Source: an uncultured Collinsella sp.
GTDB taxonomy: Bacteria > Actinomycetota > Coriobacteriia > Coriobacteriales > Coriobacteriaceae
Direction: 5' to 3'
Length of the DNA: 49,485 nt
NCBI GenBank assembly: GCA_900762355.1
Contig: CAAFGE010000027.1
Coordinates: 1-49,485, forward strand
Below the pieces are notes generated by a model. That model saw nothing but the letters and a program-made list of their open reading frames with translations, did not search any database and had not been told where the DNA came from. The position numbers and the translations under genes are program-made. Below are positions 18,344-27,180 of this stretch, in pieces. Within the stretch, counting starts at the first letter, position 1. Every line of letters begins with the position of its first letter.

Positions 18344-18361
18344 CCGGTCCTGTGAGACCGG
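18344..18361 (+). promoter_or_regulatory. PyrR-type binding hairpin over carA RBS
   Basis: A 6-bp stem CCGGTC/GACCGG encloses CTGTGA, giving TCCTGTGAG, which fits the UCCNGNGAG core of PyrR binding loops. The stem ends where the ribosome-binding site GGAAGGAG starts, so PyrR bound to UMP could block translation, as proposed for actinobacterial pyr operons. No terminator is seen between it and carA. Confidence 0.7.
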
Positions 18362-18372
18362 GAAGGAGAATT

Positions 18373-19812
18373 ATGGCGAACAACCATACCGCGGGCGCTG
18401 CCGCCCGCACCTTCGCGCCCAGCGAGCTTTGCCAGCGTATGCTGGCCAAAACCAGCAAGGGCACCTGCGGTCCCTGTATCCTGTATCTTGAGGATGGGAC
18501 CATTTTTTATGGACGTGCATGCGGCGCCGAGGGCACCGCGACCGGCGAAGTCTGCTTCAACACCTCGCTTGAGGGCTACTTTGAGGTCATGACCGACCCG
18601 AGTTATGCCGGCCAAATTGTAACCATGACCTATCCGCAGATCGGCAATTACGGTATCGACGAGACCGATGTCCAGTCGGCCTTCCCCGGCGACGCCGTGC
18701 GCCCTGCGAGCGCTCCGGCTATGCGCGGCATGATCGTTCGCGACATGTGCGCCACGCCTTCTAACTGGCGCTCGGCCGTCAGCGTGCCGGAGTATCTGCG
18801 CGCTCACGGCATCGTCGCTATCGAGGGTGTCGACACCCGCGCTCTGGTGCGCCATCTGCGCGACAATGGTTCCAAGATGGGCATTATCTCGACAGAGATC
18901 TTCGACGTCGACGAGCTCGCCGAGCGTCTGGACGCAGCGCCCACGCTGGTGGGCGAGAACCTGGTCAAGACCGTGAGCTGTCCCGCGCCTCACGAGTTTG
19001 TGGCCGCCGACCTGCCTGCCACGCATGGCTTTGCGCTTGCGGCTGCCGCTCCTGCCCGTCACAAAGTGGTCGCCTACGACTGCGGTGTGAAGCGCGGTAT
19101 TCTGGAGGGCCTGGTCCGTGCCGGCTGCGACCTCACCGTCGTGCCGTGGGATACGCCCGCCCAGCAGGTGCTCGACATGAATCCTGATGGCGTCTTTTTG
19201 TCCAACGGCCCCGGCGACCCCGATGCCGTGGTGGAGACCTACGAGCAGGTGCAGCAGCTGATCGGCAAGGTGCCGGTCTTTGGTATTTGCCTGGGTCACC
19301 AGATGATCAGCTTGGCCTGCGGCGCCCAAATGGAAAAGCTTAAATTCGGTCACCGTGGCGGTAACCAGCCGGTTATGAATCTGGTGAGCCGTCGCGTGGA
19401 GATCACCGCGCAAAACCACGGCTTTGGCCTGCTGTTCCCCAGTCTGGGCAAACTGATTCCGGAGCTTTCCGGCGGCGAAACCGAGCATGCGGCCGATGGC
19501 GACCTGCGCGCCTGGGTGCGTCGCGGCGTCGCGCCGGTCGTGATGAACGAGCGCTTTGGTCGCATTCGCCTGACACATGTGAGCCTCAACGACGGCACCG
19601 CCGAGGGCATCCAGCTGCTCGACGCCCCGTGTTTCTCGGTCCAGTACCACCCCGAGGCTTCGCCCGGCCCCACCGATGCCCACTATCTCTTTACCGCCTT
19701 TACGCGACTCATGGGCGGCGAGGAGAACTACCTGGACATCGACACCGCGAAGGACCGCCTCGCCGGCTGGAATTTCGCCGAGTCCGAGAACGCTGCGACC
19801 GAGGAGAACTAA
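18373..19812 (+). CDS. carA: Carbamoyl phosphate synthase small subunit
   Basis: A 479-residue glutamine amidotransferase subunit, which releases ammonia from glutamine for carbamoyl phosphate. The N-terminal domain has LEDGTIFYGRACGAEG and GEVCFNTSLEGY; the class I amidotransferase domain has the nucleophile Cys306 in GICLGHQ and the His-Glu pair in QYHPEASPGP. It is about 100 residues longer than the E. coli protein: an N-terminal extension of about 36 residues, and an insertion of about 40 after AQNHGFG. Start ATG 18373 has GGAAGGAG. It ends 1 base before carB, with which it is surely translated together. Confidence 0.95.
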   Translation: MANNHTAGAAARTFAPSELCQRMLAKTSKGTCGPCILYLEDGTIFYGRACGAEGTATGEVCFNTSLEGYFEVMTDPSYAGQIVTMTYPQIGNYGIDETDVQSAFPGDAVRPASAPAMRGMIVRDMCATPSNWRSAVSVPEYLRAHGIVAIEGVDTRALVRHLRDNGSKMGIISTEIFDVDELAERLDAAPTLVGENLVKTVSCPAPHEFVAADLPATHGFALAAAAPARHKVVAYDCGVKRGILEGLVRAGCDLTVVPWDTPAQQVLDMNPDGVFLSNGPGDPDAVVETYEQVQQLIGKVPVFGICLGHQMISLACGAQMEKLKFGHRGGNQPVMNLVSRRVEITAQNHGFGLLFPSLGKLIPELSGGETEHAADGDLRAWVRRGVAPVVMNERFGRIRLTHVSLNDGTAEGIQLLDAPCFSVQYHPEASPGPTDAHYLFTAFTRLMGGEENYLDIDTAKDRLAGWNFAESENAATEEN

Positions 19813-19813
19813 C

Positions 19814-22800
19814 ATGCCTAAACGTACTGACATCAAGCGCATCCTCGTTATTGGTTCGGGCCCCATCGTTATTGGCCAGGCCTGCGAGTTCGACTACTCC
19901 GGCGCCCAGGCCTGCAAGGTGCTCAAGGAGGATGGCTTTGAGGTCATCCTGGTCAACTCCAATCCGGCGACCATCATGACCGACCCGGGCTTGGCCGACC
20001 GCACCTATGTTGAGCCTATCACCGCCGAGTTTATCGAGCGCGTGATCAAGAAAGAGCGCCCGGACGCGCTGCTGCCCACGCTGGGCGGCCAGACCGGTCT
20101 GAACGCCGCCGTCGAGCTGGCAAAGGACGGCACGCTCGACAAGTACGGCGTCGAGATGATCGGCTGCGACCTGGCCGCTATCGAGCGCGGCGAGGACCGC
20201 AAACTCTTTAACGAGGCCATGGCCGAGATCGGCCTGGAGGTCGCGCGCTCGGGCTATGCCTACAGCGTGGCCGACGCCGAGGCTATCGCCGAGCGCGTGG
20301 GATATCCCTGCGTACTGCGCCCGAGCTTTACCCTCGGTGGCGCCGGCGGCGGCATCGCGCATACCCACGAGGAGCTCGTCTCCATCGTGAGCCAAGGCCT
20401 TGAGCTCTCGCCTGCCCATGAGGTGCTGGTCGAGGAGTCCATCGAGGGTTGGAAAGAGTATGAGATGGAGGTCATGCGTGATCACGCCGGCAACGGCATC
20501 ATCGTGTGCTCCATCGAGAACCTAGACCCCATGGGCGTGCACACCGGCGACTCCATCACCGTGGCGCCAGCGCAGACCCTCTCCGACCTTGAGTATCAGC
20601 GCATGCGTGTCGCGTCGCTCGCCATTCTGGAGAAGATCGGCGTCGAGACCGGCGGCTCCAACGTGCAGTTTGCCGTGAACCCCCAGACCGGCCGCCTGAT
20701 CGTCATCGAGATGAACCCGCGCGTGAGCCGTTCGTCCGCACTGGCCTCCAAGGCCACGGGCTTCCCCATCGCCAAGGCCGCCGCTCGCCTGGCCGTGGGC
20801 TACACGCTCGACGAGATCGTCAACGACATCACCAAGGCAACGCCCGCCTGCTTTGAGCCCACGATCGACTACTGCGTGGTCAAGGTGCCGCGCTTTGCCT
20901 TCGAGAAGTTTAAGGGTACCGACCCCACGCTCACCACGCGCATGAAGGCCGTGGGCGAGATTATGGCGATCGGCCGCACCTTTGAGGAGGCCTTCGGCAA
21001 GGCCATGCGCTCGCTGGAGGACGGGCATCAGGGCATTTGCGCCGGTGGCAAGGAGGGTGCCGACAAGCTGAGCGACGATGAGCTCGCTCGGGCCGTGGCA
21101 ACCCCGACCGAGCACCGCATCTTCTTTGTGGTCGAGGCTCTGCGTCGTGGCTGGGACATCGCCCGCATCCATGCCGTCTGCGGTATCGATCCGTGGTACC
21201 TCAACCGTATCAACGACATGGTGCAGGTCCAGGAGAGCATCCGCGGCCTGCGTGTGGAGGATATCGATGCCGACGCGATGCGCCTGCTCAAGCAGTACGG
21301 CACGAGCGACGCCGAGATCGCTGCGCTGACCGGCTCGGACGAGCGCTTTGTGCGCGCCTATCGCAAGGGCCTTGGCGTGGTTCCCAGCATGAAGACGGTC
21401 GATACCTGCGCGGCCGAGTTCTCGAGCGCCACGGAGTACCATTACAAGACGTACGAGAACATCTACCGCACGAGCCCGGATGCCAAGAAGTGCGTGGCTC
21501 CCGACGAGACCACGCCGGCGGACAAGCCCAAGGCGATGATCTTGGGCGCCGGTCCCAACCGCATTGGCCAGGGTATCGAGTTCGATTACTGCTGCGTGCA
21601 CGCGAGCTACGCGCTGGCGGCCCGCGGCTTTGAGACCATCATGGTCAACTGCAATCCCGAGACCGTCTCGACCGACTACGACACGTCCGACCGTCTGTAC
21701 TTTGAGCCGCTCACCTACGAGGACGTCATGGACGTTATCGACGTTGAGCGCCCCGATGGCGTCGTGGTGACGCTTGGCGGCCAGACCCCGCTTAAGCTGG
21801 CGCGCATGCTCGAGGAGAGCGGCGTGAACATCATGGGCACCAAGCCCGATGCCATCGACTTTGCCGAGGACCGCGAGCGCTTTGCCGCCCTGCTCGACAA
21901 GCTGGGCATTATGTATCCGCCGGCGGGCCAGGCAACCTCGTTTGAGGAGGCCGAGGCCGTAGCCGCGCACATCGGCTACCCGCTGCTGGTGCGTCCGAGC
22001 TACGTGCTGGGCGGCCGCGGCATGATGATCGCCTACGATGCCGAGCATCTGCGCGATTACATGGCCGAGGCTGCGCGCATTAGCCCCGACTACCCGGTGT
22101 ATCTGGACCGCTTCTTGGAGGGCGCGATCGAGTCCGATGTCGACGCCCTGTGCGATGGCGAAGAGGTCTACATCGGCGGTATTCTGGAGCATATCGAGGA
22201 GGCCGGTATTCACTCAGGCGACTCCGCGACCTGCATCCCGCCGTTCAGCTTTAGCGAGAGCCTGCAGGCAAAGCTTCGCGAGACCACGCGCCGCATCGCG
22301 ATGGCGCTGGGAGTCCGCGGCCTGGTTAACGTGCAGTATGCCATCAAGGGCGAGACCGTCTACGTGATCGAGGCCAACCCGCGTGCCAGCCGTACCGTGC
22401 CGTTTATCTCCAAGGCTACCGGCGTGCCGCTGGCCAAGTGCGCGGCGCGTATCATGGCGGGCGATTCCATCGCGAGCCTGGGCCTGCCGAGCGACGAGCG
22501 TCAGCTGGACTGGTTCTGCATGAAGGAAGCCGTTATGCCCTGGGGCCGTTTCCCGGGAGCCGACGTTATTCTGGGCCCCGAGATGAAGTCGACGGGCGAG
22601 GTCATGGGTATCGCCAAGAGCTATCCCGAGGCATACGCTAAGACGCAGCTGGCAATTGACTACAAGCTGCCCGACCCGAGCGCCGGCAAGGTGTTCATCA
22701 GCGTGTGCGACCGTGACAAGCGCCACATCCTTTCGGTCGCGCGTATCCTGCGCTACCTGGGCTTTGATATCTGCTCCACCGAGGGCACGGCGCGCGTGCT

Positions 22801-23128
22801 GCGCGGCGGCAACGTGACCTGCGAGGTCGTGGAGAAGATTAGCGGCCCGCACGACGGCGAGCGTCCCAACATCGGTGACCTGATCGCCGATGGCAAGATT
22901 GCGGTGATCATCAACACGCCGTACGGCCCGGGCTCGCGCGGCGACGGCTATCTGCTGCGCACCGAGGCAGTGCGACGCGGTGTGACCTGCGTGACCGCGA
23001 TGTCTGCCGCCAACACGTACGTGAGTGCCATCGAGGCGGTGCGTGAGGACCAGCAGGGTCACGGCAGCGCCAACGACATGGGCATGGACGTCATCGCCCT
23101 GCAGGACCTGCCGCAGCACACGGTGTAA
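19814..23128 (+). CDS. carB: Carbamoyl phosphate synthase large subunit
   Basis: A 1104-residue synthetase. Two homologous ATP-grasp halves are clear: the first begins IKRILVIGSGPIVIGQACEF and the second AMILGAGPNRIGQGIEFDYC; the C-terminal 150 residues are the methylglyoxal-synthase-like allosteric domain (KVFISVCDRDKRHILSVARIL), where UMP and ornithine bind in relatives. It makes carbamoyl phosphate from bicarbonate, ATP and ammonia from CarA, for pyrimidines and arginine. GAGGAG, inside the end of carA, precedes ATG 19814. Length is slightly above the E. coli 1073. Confidence 0.97.
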   Translation: MPKRTDIKRILVIGSGPIVIGQACEFDYSGAQACKVLKEDGFEVILVNSNPATIMTDPGLADRTYVEPITAEFIERVIKKERPDALLPTLGGQTGLNAAVELAKDGTLDKYGVEMIGCDLAAIERGEDRKLFNEAMAEIGLEVARSGYAYSVADAEAIAERVGYPCVLRPSFTLGGAGGGIAHTHEELVSIVSQGLELSPAHEVLVEESIEGWKEYEMEVMRDHAGNGIIVCSIENLDPMGVHTGDSITVAPAQTLSDLEYQRMRVASLAILEKIGVETGGSNVQFAVNPQTGRLIVIEMNPRVSRSSALASKATGFPIAKAAARLAVGYTLDEIVNDITKATPACFEPTIDYCVVKVPRFAFEKFKGTDPTLTTRMKAVGEIMAIGRTFEEAFGKAMRSLEDGHQGICAGGKEGADKLSDDELARAVATPTEHRIFFVVEALRRGWDIARIHAVCGIDPWYLNRINDMVQVQESIRGLRVEDIDADAMRLLKQYGTSDAEIAALTGSDERFVRAYRKGLGVVPSMKTVDTCAAEFSSATEYHYKTYENIYRTSPDAKKCVAPDETTPADKPKAMILGAGPNRIGQGIEFDYCCVHASYALAARGFETIMVNCNPETVSTDYDTSDRLYFEPLTYEDVMDVIDVERPDGVVVTLGGQTPLKLARMLEESGVNIMGTKPDAIDFAEDRERFAALLDKLGIMYPPAGQATSFEEAEAVAAHIGYPLLVRPSYVLGGRGMMIAYDAEHLRDYMAEAARISPDYPVYLDRFLEGAIESDVDALCDGEEVYIGGILEHIEEAGIHSGDSATCIPPFSFSESLQAKLRETTRRIAMALGVRGLVNVQYAIKGETVYVIEANPRASRTVPFISKATGVPLAKCAARIMAGDSIASLGLPSDERQLDWFCMKEAVMPWGRFPGADVILGPEMKSTGEVMGIAKSYPEAYAKTQLAIDYKLPDPSAGKVFISVCDRDKRHILSVARILRYLGFDICSTEGTARVLRGGNVTCEVVEKISGPHDGERPNIGDLIADGKIAVIINTPYGPGSRGDGYLLRTEAVRRGVTCVTAMSAANTYVSAIEAVREDQQGHGSANDMGMDVIALQDLPQHTV

Positions 23129-23140
23129 TGTGACCGGGTC

Positions 23141-23225
23141 GGCCGGGGCGGCAGCCGGACACTTTCTCTCGGAAACTGGGCTTCGCGAAGTTTTCCGAGA
23201 GAAAGGTCCGCCTCCCGCCCCGGCC
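23141..23225. repeat. Long imperfect hairpin after carB
   Basis: An 85-nt inverted repeat with arms of about 37 bases: GGCCGGGGCGG pairs with CCGCCCCGGCC-type sequence (one C bulge and mismatches), and TTTCTCTCGGAAA with TTTCCGAGAGAAA. It has no T run, so it is more likely an RNA-stabilising or REP-like hairpin than a terminator. Confidence 0.75.
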
Positions 23226-23297
23226 TGCGGTGACTTGGCCGCACCGTGTGCTGCCGAAGTGGCTTTGCGCGATGACTAGGGCTGAATAAAAAGTGAG

Positions 23298-23339
23298 CGT
23301 GGGATCCACCGTTCGTTCGAACGGCGGATCCCACGTTTT
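23298..23339 (+). terminator. Terminator after carAB
   Basis: A 10-bp stem CGTGGGATCC/GGATCCCACG continuing as CCGTTCG/CGAACGG after an A-C mismatch, then TTTTG. The 18-bp stem is one of the strongest in the window. Confidence 0.85.
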
Positions 23340-23422
23340 GTATGGGGCCTTTCAGCCTCGTCAACCTCCCATTCCAAACCAAATCAGCCAACGTACGTCA
23401 TGGCAATCCCCGGTAGGTCGAA

Positions 23423-23512
23423 GGTGCTCTGCGGCGGCCCGGTGTTTTCATCTGAACGACTTTGCGTAGCAACCGGAGTGAAGATGAAAACACCGGGCCG
23501 CCGCAGAGCACC
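23423..23512. repeat. Perfect 31-bp inverted repeat
   Basis: Arms 23423-23453 and 23482-23512 are perfectly complementary over 31 bp, starting GGTGCTCTGCGGCGGCCCGG, with a 28-nt loop (GAACGACTTTGCGTAGCAAC and 8 more). It lies between the carAB terminator and purE. From 23129 to 23606 there is no protein gene, only these hairpins and a -10-like TATACT at 23538-23543. Confidence 0.85.
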
Positions 23513-23606
23513 CACAGACCGCAGGGACGGGAGCAGCTATACTACTCTCAGTAGTTAAGGGTCGCGGATTCGCTGCGTCACCGCTCTCAACAGGAGGTCT
23601 ATGTTT

Positions 23607-24071
23607 ATGGCAGATCAAAAGCCGGTTGTCGGGATCATCATGGGTTCCAAGTCCGATCTGGGCGTTATGGAAGGCTGCACCGCCGAGCTCGAGGCACTGG
23701 GTGTGCCCTATGAGCTCGTGATCGCGAGCGCACACCGCACGCCGGCGAAGGTCCATGAGTGGGCCTCGACTGCTGCCGATCGCGGTATCAAAGTGATTAT
23801 CGCCGCCGCCGGCAAGGCCGCTCACCTGGGTGGTGTCGTGGCTGCCTTTACGCCGCTGCCGGTTATCGGTGTGCCTATGAAGACGAGTGACCTGGGCGGC
23901 ATGGATTCGCTGCTGTCGATGGTGCAGATGCCTTCGGGCGTGCCCGTGGCCTGCGTTGCCATCAACGGTGCCAAGAACGCCGCCATCTATGCCACACAGA
24001 TTCTGGGTGCTTGCGACCCCGAGTACCGCAAGGTTATCGAGAAGATGAAGCAGGAGATGGCTGACGCCTAA
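23607..24071 (+). CDS. purE: 5-(Carboxyamino)imidazole ribonucleotide mutase
   Basis: A 154-residue class I PurE, converting N5-CAIR to CAIR in purine synthesis. The start VVGIIMGSKSDLGVM, the ASAHRTPAKVHEW segment (active-site His) and AGKAAHLGGVVAAFTPLPVIGVP are all diagnostic. AGGAGG (23592-23597) is 9 bases before ATG 23607 and only 3 before ATG 23601, so 23607 is preferred. PurE of this class normally needs PurK, which is not in the window. Confidence 0.95.
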   Translation: MADQKPVVGIIMGSKSDLGVMEGCTAELEALGVPYELVIASAHRTPAKVHEWASTAADRGIKVIIAAAGKAAHLGGVVAAFTPLPVIGVPMKTSDLGGMDSLLSMVQMPSGVPVACVAINGAKNAAIYATQILGACDPEYRKVIEKMKQEMADA

Positions 24072-24106
24072 GCGTTCCGCCGTTTCACCGCAGTATAAGG
24101 AGAGCC

Positions 24107-25105
24107 ATGTCCGATTATCAGGGAAAACGATTCAAGGCTTCTCAGATTCCCGATCCGTCGAAGCCGGGTGCTGCCCGTGCGGCACAGCAGGGTCGGACAT
24201 CCTCTCCTCAGCAGCCGCGCGCGCCGCGCCCCGTGACACCGGCGACGCATCGTCGACAGGACGCGCCGGCCGCATATCGTCCTTCGTCTTATAGCTCCGC
24301 TAAGAAGCCGCCCCGGTCTTCATCGCATGCCGCGCCGTCGGATTGCACCGAGCTGCCGCGTAAGAAGCGCCGCTCCATCATTCCTATCCTGCTCATCATC
24401 ATCGGTATCGGCCTGATTGTCGCCGCCGCCGCTATCTTTATTAATGCCCAGATTGGCTATAAGCAGGCGAGCGATTCGTATCAGAAAATCGAGAAGCAAT
24501 ATGTAAGCGATAAGGACGCCAGCGGCGTGCCGATTATCAACTTTGATGCGCTTGCTCAGACGAATCCCGAGATTGTGGGTTGGATTTACGTGCCGGGAAC
24601 CAACATCAACTATCCCGTGGTGCAGACCAACAACAACTCCAAATACCTCAACACGTTGTTTGATGGCACGTCCAACGCGTCCGGCGCCATTTTCCTGGAT
24701 AGCGATGACACCGCGCCGGGAATGGTCGACCAGCAGACCACGATCTACGGCCACCATATGAACGATGGGTCGATGTTCAACGTGATTTCGGACACCACTG
24801 ATCAGGCGACGTTCGATAGCATCGAGTTTGTGTATTACATCACACGGGATGCTACGTATAAGCTGCGACCACTGGCGACCAAAGTTGTCGAGGACACGTA
24901 TGCCAAGGCGCGCACGCCCAATTTTGAGGGCGATGACGGGCTCAAGAACTACCTGTCCGAGATGCTCGACGGTGCCTCTGCCGTGGCGAGTGATGCCACC
25001 GATCGTGCCGCTTCGGCAACCAAGGTTGTAACGCTTGTGACCTGCCGTTCACTGTCGCTGAGCAACACGCGCGCTGTCATGGTGCTCACGCCCGTTGATG
25101 AATAA
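24107..25105 (+). CDS. Class B sortase
   Basis: A 332-residue membrane-anchored transpeptidase. Residues 1-88 are a long Pro/Ser/Ala/Arg-rich cytoplasmic tail, 91-112 a membrane anchor, and about 140-330 the sortase domain. The catalytic triad is visible: His216/217 in TIYGHHMNDGSMF, Cys313 in TLVTCRS and Arg322 in SNTRAVMVL. Class B features are NPEIVGWIYVPGTNINYPVVQ and the helix between the His and Cys. It attaches surface proteins or assembles pili, but no substrate with a sorting signal is in the window. AAGGAGAG precedes ATG 24107, 36 bases after purE. Confidence 0.92.
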   Translation: MSDYQGKRFKASQIPDPSKPGAARAAQQGRTSSPQQPRAPRPVTPATHRRQDAPAAYRPSSYSSAKKPPRSSSHAAPSDCTELPRKKRRSIIPILLIIIGIGLIVAAAAIFINAQIGYKQASDSYQKIEKQYVSDKDASGVPIINFDALAQTNPEIVGWIYVPGTNINYPVVQTNNNSKYLNTLFDGTSNASGAIFLDSDDTAPGMVDQQTTIYGHHMNDGSMFNVISDTTDQATFDSIEFVYYITRDATYKLRPLATKVVEDTYAKARTPNFEGDDGLKNYLSEMLDGASAVASDATDRAASATKVVTLVTCRSLSLSNTRAVMVLTPVDE

Positions 25106-25147
25106 ATTGCCCGAGAGTAGCTAATTTGGGACGGTAAGGGAGAAACG

Positions 25148-25564
25148 ATGCTTGAGAGTGGCAAATTGATGCCTTCGATTGATGCTTGGCTGCGCGAGGC
25201 CAAGGCCGATGCTTCGGCGGCAGGCTGTGGGATGTATCTGACGCATAACGGTGTGGTGCGCGCGACGCCCAAGGCCGAGGTGCGCGGAGTCGAGACCGAT
25301 GGCGTGGCGCCAGGTCACAGGGTGGGCGGCATGGTCTTTGACTACGACGCCGAAAAGGTACGGTCTGCTATCGAGGCCACCCGCGCGATGCCGGGTATCG
25401 GCTATGTGCGCGTGTGGCTGGCAAGCGGCGAGCTTGCCGTAGGTGACGACATCATGCTCGTGCTTATCGGCGGGGACATTCGCCCGCACGTGGTCGATGC
25501 GCTGCAGGCGCTCGTTGGCACCATCAAGAACGAATGCGTGAGTGAGGTCGAGCGCGAGGCGTAG
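25148..25564 (+). CDS. MoaE-like protein
   Basis: A 138-residue protein resembling the large subunit of molybdopterin synthase: THNGVVRA, then VGGMVFDYD, a VRVWLASGELAVGDDIMLVLIGG block that matches the family's core, and DALQALVGTIKNECVSEVE, where Lys aligns with the catalytic lysine. The usual WKKE ending is missing, and no MoaD or other cofactor gene is near. It may be a divergent MoaE, or a MoaE-derived protein with another role. AAGGGAG precedes ATG 25148; it follows the sortase by 42 bases. Confidence 0.65.
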   Translation: MLESGKLMPSIDAWLREAKADASAAGCGMYLTHNGVVRATPKAEVRGVETDGVAPGHRVGGMVFDYDAEKVRSAIEATRAMPGIGYVRVWLASGELAVGDDIMLVLIGGDIRPHVVDALQALVGTIKNECVSEVEREA

Positions 25565-25594
25565 AGGCTTGCGTCGATAGAAGTATCGTTTATA

Positions 25595-25633
25595 AAAATG
25601 CCCACCGGTACGTGTGATACCGGCGGGCATTTT
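25595..25633. terminator. Bidirectional terminator
   Basis: AAAATGCCC/GGGCATTTT with an inner CCGGTA/TACCGG stem separated by an A-C mismatch; T or A runs at both ends suit the two convergent genes. Confidence 0.85.
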
Positions 25634-25654
25634 GCGTTTTGGGCGCGGTGAGCG

Positions 25655-26884
25655 CTACACGCGCGTCGCATCCTTGGGGCTCATGGTCATGCTCTGGAAG
25701 CGGTTTTCCATGTACTCGTTATCGAAGTGCTCTCCGTAGAACTGTGCGACGGGAATGTCCGGCTCCGTGCCGTTAACGCGCTGGTACCAGTAGTCGAGCG
25801 ACTGCAGCGTCATGACGCCGTCGACCAGCATGATAACGGTAAAGATGACGGTGGCCGAGTAGCGGCTCTTCCAGGGGATCTTGTTGATAAGCTTAAGCAG
25901 CCTCGGCAGCAGCAGCTTGATCCAGATGAGGCCGCCCAGGCCCCACAGGCAGGCGAAGCCCGTGCAGGTGCGTCCGCCCGTGAGGACCACGAGCGGATCG
26001 GGCAAACCGAACAGCGTTATGTGCGAGTAGCTCCACGAGACCACGCCAAACGCGGTCTGCATAAACCAGCCCACGAACACCTCAAAGCTGGCGCCGAGCA
26101 GGGCGCTCACCAGGAAAATGATGATGGGGTTCTTTTTGTAGAAGCGGTTAAGCACCATAGTCATGAGCACGGCGCCAAATCCGTAGATGGGGCTGAAGGG
26201 GCCAAACAGCATGCCGGCGCGGTTCTGATAGACGCCCGGGTCGTCGACCGTCATGTGCCAGATGTCCTCGGCGATCAGGCCGAGTATGCAGCAGACAAAG
26301 AACACCCAGAACAGGTTGAAGTAGTTGAGCTTGATGTAGCCCTCGCCGGTTTCATCGCGGCCGAGCATGCCCTCGGCGGCGGCGTCGCGGTCGAGCATCT
26401 CCTGCAGGCGGCGCTGCAGTTCGCGCTCCTGACGCAGCGTGGGGTCGACGGTTGCCGAAAGTGCAACAAGGATGCCGAGCTGGATCGCGGGACGCAGTAG
26501 GAAGGGCCCGATGCCCTGGAGCATCACGTCGACCAAAAGCTCGACGACGGTGAATGCAATAAGGATGTAGGACAGGCGGGCGGCGTTGCGGCGCTGGTTT
26601 TTGATAAGGTCCAGGCCAAAGATGATTAGGATGACGGCACTTGCCGCAGAGAGCATGATGCCGGCGACGATAAGGCCGACTGCGACGAGCGTGTTGTCGC
26701 CGAGCTTTTCGGTGGCGTTGCCGTTAACAAGTGCCGTGATGACCTGCCACATAAAGGCAGCGACCGACGGGAGCGTGCCCACGCCGGAAAGGATGCACAG
26801 GACAGCGTACACCTTAATGATGAGGGGGATCTTCTTGACCTCCGTGGCGCTGGGGACGCTGGGGTCGAGTTCGTTTCGATCCAT
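25655..26884 (-). CDS. Putative ABC-transporter type IV membrane protein
   Basis: A 409-residue integral membrane protein. The C-terminal half matches the PF06541-type family ('putative ABC-transporter type IV', CmpB-like): NLFWVFFVCCILGLIAEDIWH, GMLFGPFSPIYGFGAVLMTMVLNR and SALLGASFEVFVGWFMQTAFGVVSWSYS. The N-terminal half has four membrane segments of its own, followed by a charged coiled stretch (RQERELQRRLQEMLDRDAAA). No ATPase gene is adjacent, so a transport role is doubtful. AAAGG lies 7 bases before ATG 26884. Confidence 0.8.
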   Translation of the reverse strand: MDRNELDPSVPSATEVKKIPLIIKVYAVLCILSGVGTLPSVAAFMWQVITALVNGNATEKLGDNTLVAVGLIVAGIMLSAASAVILIIFGLDLIKNQRRNAARLSYILIAFTVVELLVDVMLQGIGPFLLRPAIQLGILVALSATVDPTLRQERELQRRLQEMLDRDAAAEGMLGRDETGEGYIKLNYFNLFWVFFVCCILGLIAEDIWHMTVDDPGVYQNRAGMLFGPFSPIYGFGAVLMTMVLNRFYKKNPIIIFLVSALLGASFEVFVGWFMQTAFGVVSWSYSHITLFGLPDPLVVLTGGRTCTGFACLWGLGGLIWIKLLLPRLLKLINKIPWKSRYSATVIFTVIMLVDGVMTLQSLDYWYQRVNGTEPDIPVAQFYGEHFDNEYMENRFQSMTMSPKDATRV

Positions 26885-26910
26885 ACAGAACCTTTCTCGC
26901 TTTGTTGTAG

Positions 26911-26939
26911 GTTATAAGGATACGCCGCCGACCTGCCAA
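26911..26939 (-). promoter_or_regulatory. Promoter of the membrane protein gene
   Basis: On the minus strand, -35 TTGGCA (26934-26939) and -10 TATAAC (26911-26916) with an exact 17-bp spacer. The start would be about 20 bases before ATG 26884. The rest of 26940-27180 holds no gene; a perfect -10 TATAAT for purF lies at 27133-27138. Confidence 0.75.
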
Positions 26940-27180
26940 AAGACAGGACGAACGTCCCAATTGCAACAATGTAAGCCCTAACGGCGGGCGAGACGCGCCG
27001 CAACGGAAGCATGCGGGATCGTCGGTCCCGAGGCGATTGCCCAATAAAATGTTTGGCTGCAAAACGGATTATAAGCTCGGTGGGCTTTTAAAAAGCGCTG
27101 CTCATGCGCTGGGGAGCACGTCGCGCCGTGCGTATAATAAGGCGGGTAACGCCAAAAATACGAGGCTCTGAGGGGATACC

